Shown here piece by piece: positions 60,882 through 64,000 of a stretch of 64,000 bases of DNA. The notes beneath the pieces were generated by a model that ran no database searches, was not told the DNA's origin, and saw only the letters and a list, made by a program, of their open reading frames with translations. Source of the stretch: Hirschia maritima DSM 19733 (lineage in GTDB: Bacteria > Pseudomonadota > Alphaproteobacteria > Caulobacterales > Hyphomonadaceae); NCBI RefSeq assembly GCF_000378345.1, contig NZ_KB899548.1:124001-188000 (forward strand), read 5' to 3'. Numbering within the stretch: position 1 is the first letter of the stretch; the number at the start of each line of letters is the position of its first letter. A program made the translations under genes and the position numbers.

Positions 60882-61955
60882 TCACTTGAAAAATTCTGAG
60901 CGATTATGGCTTGTAACTGGTGAATTTTTACAATCGAGTCTCGAGCCAGTACATATCTTGTGTTTTGCAGGCTCATAATTCGCAGGCAAAAAACTGATTT
61001 TTTTGTGTTTTCGGTCAACAATTAAAATCATGTCATGGAGACTGTTTAAGCCCACTAACAATGTTGGTGTTTTGCCTAAGTTTAAAAATTCGAACGCCGG
61101 CGAGTCAAAGATTAGAGCTCTTGTCGTTGACCACCTGATATGTCTCGTCTTTATTTCACCAATTCCAACTGTTCTTAGGACGCTTTCGTTGCCATTGATG
61201 TCTATGACAGTGTTTTCTGAAATGGTGCGTCTCCGTTTCATGTTAAGAAGGTGTGCCAAACGTTCATTCACCACTGTAAAATCAATCCCAGTATCTAGAA
61301 CAGCATTGGCTTTTAGTCCTGCAACTCTAACAGGAAAAACGATAATATTTTCGTCTTCGAGGCTTGGGGATAACGGGGACCATTCAATAGCTTTTCTTTG
61401 TCTGTGAGAAACGATGTCTAGAATTTTTTCCGCAACTCCCACTTCATTCGATGCAAAATTGGCATAAAAATATCTGTCTTCATTTTGGGTGTAAGCCCAA
61501 AAATCCATTCCAATGATTCCTTGAACTCTTGGATCGTCAATTGCGTCGATATCAGAGATGACTATTGCTGGACCTGAATAAGAGTTTGGGCCCGATTGCA
61601 TTTTGTCCAATCTCACCGTTTCTACGTTTTTGGTCGTTAGGAGACCATGAACCTTCCGGGTGGTTGAGAGTTTATCGACGCCAATATTGCGAACAAATTC
61701 CCGTCGAACCACCGAAATACCTGCAGCAGTGTCGAAGATAAATGGGGCAGTTGTGTTGTCGTTGATGGTTACATCCAGTGCATAAAGTCCATCCCTTGTT
61801 TCAACAAGAGGGATTGATTTGATCTCTTTTGATGCACTGGATTCAACATTTGATGTAACAAACACGGAAATCAGTAACAATATGAATAGTCGGCTTAAAC
61901 TAGAAAACAATTGTCGTATCTCCTCAAGGTTGTGCCCACATGGAAATGATAACAT
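60882..61955 (-). CDS. Exported double retropepsin-like aspartic protease
   Basis: A 357-residue secreted or membrane-anchored protein (N-terminal hydrophobic segment about 22-38). Two retroviral-type protease halves: PFIFDTAAGISVV (Asp-Thr-Ala) near residue 73 and NAVLDTGIDFTVV (Asp-Thr-Gly) in the second half, with hydrophobic-hydrophobic-Gly closers GIIGMDF and LLVGLNSLHDM. This matches two tandem PerP-like/retropepsin domains. Substrate unknown. Confidence 0.85.
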   Translation of the reverse strand: MLSFPCGHNLEEIRQLFSSLSRLFILLLISVFVTSNVESSASKEIKSIPLVETRDGLYALDVTINDNTTAPFIFDTAAGISVVRREFVRNIGVDKLSTTRKVHGLLTTKNVETVRLDKMQSGPNSYSGPAIVISDIDAIDDPRVQGIIGMDFWAYTQNEDRYFYANFASNEVGVAEKILDIVSHRQRKAIEWSPLSPSLEDENIIVFPVRVAGLKANAVLDTGIDFTVVNERLAHLLNMKRRRTISENTVIDINGNESVLRTVGIGEIKTRHIRWSTTRALIFDSPAFEFLNLGKTPTLLVGLNSLHDMILIVDRKHKKISFLPANYEPAKHKICTGSRLDCKNSPVTSHNRSEFFK

Positions 61956-62138
61956 ACATTGACTGATTTTAGGGAATGTTTGTCAAAAAACTGTAATTTA
62001 ATAGTCAAAAAGTCTTTTTTTAACAGTACAATTCGGCCGTTTCGATTAGAATGAGGGGGCGTTTTTACTCGGGAATAGATGAAATCTGCATTATTTGCCC
62101 CGATTCCTTAAAAATGATTCATCAAAATGGCTTGAGAA

Positions 62139-62160
62139 ACACAAAACCACGTGTTTGTGT
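62139..62160 (+). repeat. Leader hairpin of the peptide transporter gene
   Basis: ACACAAA (62139-62145) and TTTGTGT (62154-62160) form a 7-bp stem 34 bases before the ATG at 62194, followed by GGGGGC as ribosome-binding site. No conserved riboswitch is recognised. Confidence 0.35.
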
Positions 62161-62193
62161 GGCAACAAATTCAACAACGCCATCGGGGGCGAA

Positions 62194-63948
62194 ATGACAG
62201 ACTTAACCATCGAAGACTCGCAGGAAAAGACCATTCTTGGTCATCCTCGCGGATTATTTGTATTGTTCTTTGCAGAGATGTGGGAACGCTTTTCTTATTA
62301 TGGTATGCGCGGGCTGCTGATCATTTATTTGACCCAGCACTTTCTATTTTCAGATAAAAACTCATCGCTAATATATGGGGCTTATGTATCCCTCGTTTAT
62401 GTTATGGGGATTGTTGGTGGAATTCTAGCTGACCGTTATCTGGGGCAAAGAAAATCCATTATATTTGGAGCTGTCTTGCTGACACTAGGTCACTTTGGAA
62501 TGGCGTTTGAGGGGGCGGGCTCCAAACAATTGATGACCTATGAAGGTGTGCAATACGAGCTGAAGTTGGATGGCCGTGGCGGCGATGCAATTCCATATGT
62601 GCAATCTGAGCAAGGACGTTCCAATATAGAATACACCGAGGGCGGTGCATTTATGGAGATAAAGGAACCTGCTTCCGTAGGTCTTCCAGCTTCAATAGCG
62701 AAAGAAAATTACACGGCGAGTGTTGTTCAAGAAGATTTTTATGTGAACATTCTTTATCTTTCACTCGCGATTATCATCGGTGGTGTAGCATTCTTAAAAC
62801 CAAATATCTCTGCGATCGTAGGTGAGCTTTATAAAGTCGGCGATGTGCGCCGTGATTCTGGTTTCACAATTTTCTATATGGGAATCAATCTGGGATCATT
62901 CCTAGCTTCGTTCGCGTGTGGGTATCTGGGGATTGTACATGGCTGGAAGTACGGGTTCGGTCTCGCTGGATTTGGGATGCTGTTAGGATTGATTACCTTT
63001 ATCGGATTTAAAGGTTGGTTGAACGGCAAAGGGGATGAGCCTTCCACAGAAAAACTGAAGCAATCAGTGCTTGGGCCGATAAATGTAGAGTGGGCGTGTT
63101 ATTTGAGTTCTGTTGCGATTGTTATTTTCGCTATTTGGCTCATAAGAAACGCTGAAATTGCTGCGCCTCTTATGGGGATTATCGGTATCGTGACGTTTAT
63201 TGCGTTGATGATATATGCGTTCACAAAATTACAAGGCGGAGAACGCAGTGGTATGCTTGCTGTGATGTATTTCGCCTTAGCTCAAATTCCGTTCTGGTCT
63301 TTGTTTGAGCAGGCAGCATCTTCTCTAAACTTGTTCACTGACCGTCTGGTAGACCGAACATTGTTTGGCTGGAGTGTGCCAGCACCGATCTTCCAGTCAT
63401 TGAATGCTGGATACATCTTTATCTTTGCGCCTTTCATTGCATGGATGTGGGTTGCATTGGCAAAACGTAAACTTGAGCCATCAACTCCGGTAAAGTTTGC
63501 TATGGGAGTGTTTTTGGTTGCTCTTGGTTTCTGGGCTCTTGTTGCTGGAATGAAACTTACCGGTCCAGGTGCATTAACAGGCGTGATCTTTATATTCCTG
63601 GTATATTGGGTTCACACAATGGGTGAATTATTCTTGTCACCAGTTGGGTTGTCCGCGACGACCAAGATGGCACCAAAACTTGCTGCGGCGCTCGCGATGA
63701 GTGTTTGGTTCCTATATACAGGCCTTTCAAATGCTCTAGCCGGAGTGATTGCCACAATGGCAGGTGTGGAAACTATTGGTGGGCAAATGGTAGATGCCGT
63801 TGCAGCTAAGGCCACCTATGAAGAAGTCTACACTAAGCTTGCTTATATCGGTATGGGTATCAGTGTCGCCATGCTGGCCATGGCACCCATCGTGAAAAAG
63901 TGGATGCGCGAAAAAGAAGAAAGCCAATTGGCTGAACAGGATGCATAG
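62194..63948 (+). CDS. POT-family proton-dependent oligopeptide transporter
   Basis: Imports di- and tripeptides with protons. A 584-residue MFS-fold protein with twelve or more helices. The POT signature FAEMWERFSYYGMRGLL and FTIFYMGINLGSF are clear; a 70-residue hydrophilic loop follows helix 4 (about 105-175). The ATG at 62194 with GGGGGC upstream is used, although the frame is open to 62095. Confidence 0.93.
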   Translation: MTDLTIEDSQEKTILGHPRGLFVLFFAEMWERFSYYGMRGLLIIYLTQHFLFSDKNSSLIYGAYVSLVYVMGIVGGILADRYLGQRKSIIFGAVLLTLGHFGMAFEGAGSKQLMTYEGVQYELKLDGRGGDAIPYVQSEQGRSNIEYTEGGAFMEIKEPASVGLPASIAKENYTASVVQEDFYVNILYLSLAIIIGGVAFLKPNISAIVGELYKVGDVRRDSGFTIFYMGINLGSFLASFACGYLGIVHGWKYGFGLAGFGMLLGLITFIGFKGWLNGKGDEPSTEKLKQSVLGPINVEWACYLSSVAIVIFAIWLIRNAEIAAPLMGIIGIVTFIALMIYAFTKLQGGERSGMLAVMYFALAQIPFWSLFEQAASSLNLFTDRLVDRTLFGWSVPAPIFQSLNAGYIFIFAPFIAWMWVALAKRKLEPSTPVKFAMGVFLVALGFWALVAGMKLTGPGALTGVIFIFLVYWVHTMGELFLSPVGLSATTKMAPKLAAALAMSVWFLYTGLSNALAGVIATMAGVETIGGQMVDAVAAKATYEEVYTKLAYIGMGISVAMLAMAPIVKKWMREKEESQLAEQDA

Positions 63949-63973
63949 CGCGTTCAAAGGTTGATAAAAGAGA

Positions 63974-64000
63974 AGGGCGGCTCCCAAGTGGAGCCGCCCT
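63974..64000 (+). terminator. Terminator stem after the peptide transporter
   Basis: AGGGCGGCTCC (63974-63984), loop CAAGT, GGAGCCGCCCT (63990-64000), a perfect 11-bp stem. The window ends at the stem, so its T-tract is not visible. Confidence 0.8.

Overview
The window is ordinary chromosome from an alphaproteobacterium, most likely a prosthecate or marine member of the Caulobacterales/Hyphomonadaceae group (a Hirschia-like genome would fit). This is inferred from gene content: a TipF-type flagellar positioning protein, an alphaproteobacterial CheZ with its CheY, a CIRCE-controlled groESL, a phytase/TonB-receptor pair, DUF1244, DUF2093, DUF3035 and DUF4170 proteins, and an LPS/Kdo cluster of alphaproteobacterial type. 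By eye the base composition is moderate (mid-40s % GC). I saw no rRNA, tRNA, CRISPR, prophage or insertion sequence.

Layout. 1-2.3 kb: groESL behind two overlapping-type HrcA sites. 2.3-6.9 kb: glutathione-dependent formaldehyde detoxification (frmA, fghA) with a HEPN-like gene wedged between them, then small stress or metabolism genes and a bicupin divergent from a TetR regulator. 7.5-11.3 kb: an orphan DUF262/DUF1524 protein, a fumarylacetoacetase-family enzyme and a metallo-beta-lactamase-fold protein that has lost its metal site. 11.3-11.7 kb: a non-coding stretch with four consecutive GC-rich hairpins. 11.7-15.2 kb: motility genes (tipF, cheZ, cheY). 15.3-24.1 kb: housekeeping genes (phaJ-like, ribF, ileS, lspA, a DUF3035 lipoprotein, mutL). 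24.2-28.2 kb: secreted beta-propeller phytase and its TonB-dependent receptor. 28.4-34.2 kb: rnhB, a Kbp-like LysM protein, a MarR-GNAT regulator, an unknown membrane protein/lipoprotein pair behind rsmD, tadA and a TauE/SafE permease.

34.4-43.6 kb: an outer-membrane protein, a bacterial delta-class carbonic anhydrase lipoprotein, rluB, a small secreted protein with a dense regulatory region, purD, xseA with DUF2093, and an M23 endopeptidase. 44-54.2 kb: envelope biogenesis in two opposed blocks. One is DUF374 acyltransferase, waaA, lpxK, lpxL-type acyltransferase on the minus strand; the other is pmbA, a cysQ-DUF4170 fusion and msbA on the plus strand. A CX5R phosphatase lies between them. 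54.1-64 kb: a DsbA/FrnE-like protein, lipoproteins, a Tat-exported MsrB, a DUF3298 protein, ubiA, rsmE, gshA, an exported double-retropepsin protein and a POT peptide transporter.

No large accessory island is visible. The features most worth following are the structured island at 11.33-11.47 kb, the HEPN-like gene in the formaldehyde operon, the four evenly phased GTTAAC sites upstream of the 37.6 kb gene, the tandem CheY-docking tail on CheZ, the cysQ-DUF4170 fusion and the paired degenerate CIRCE sites.
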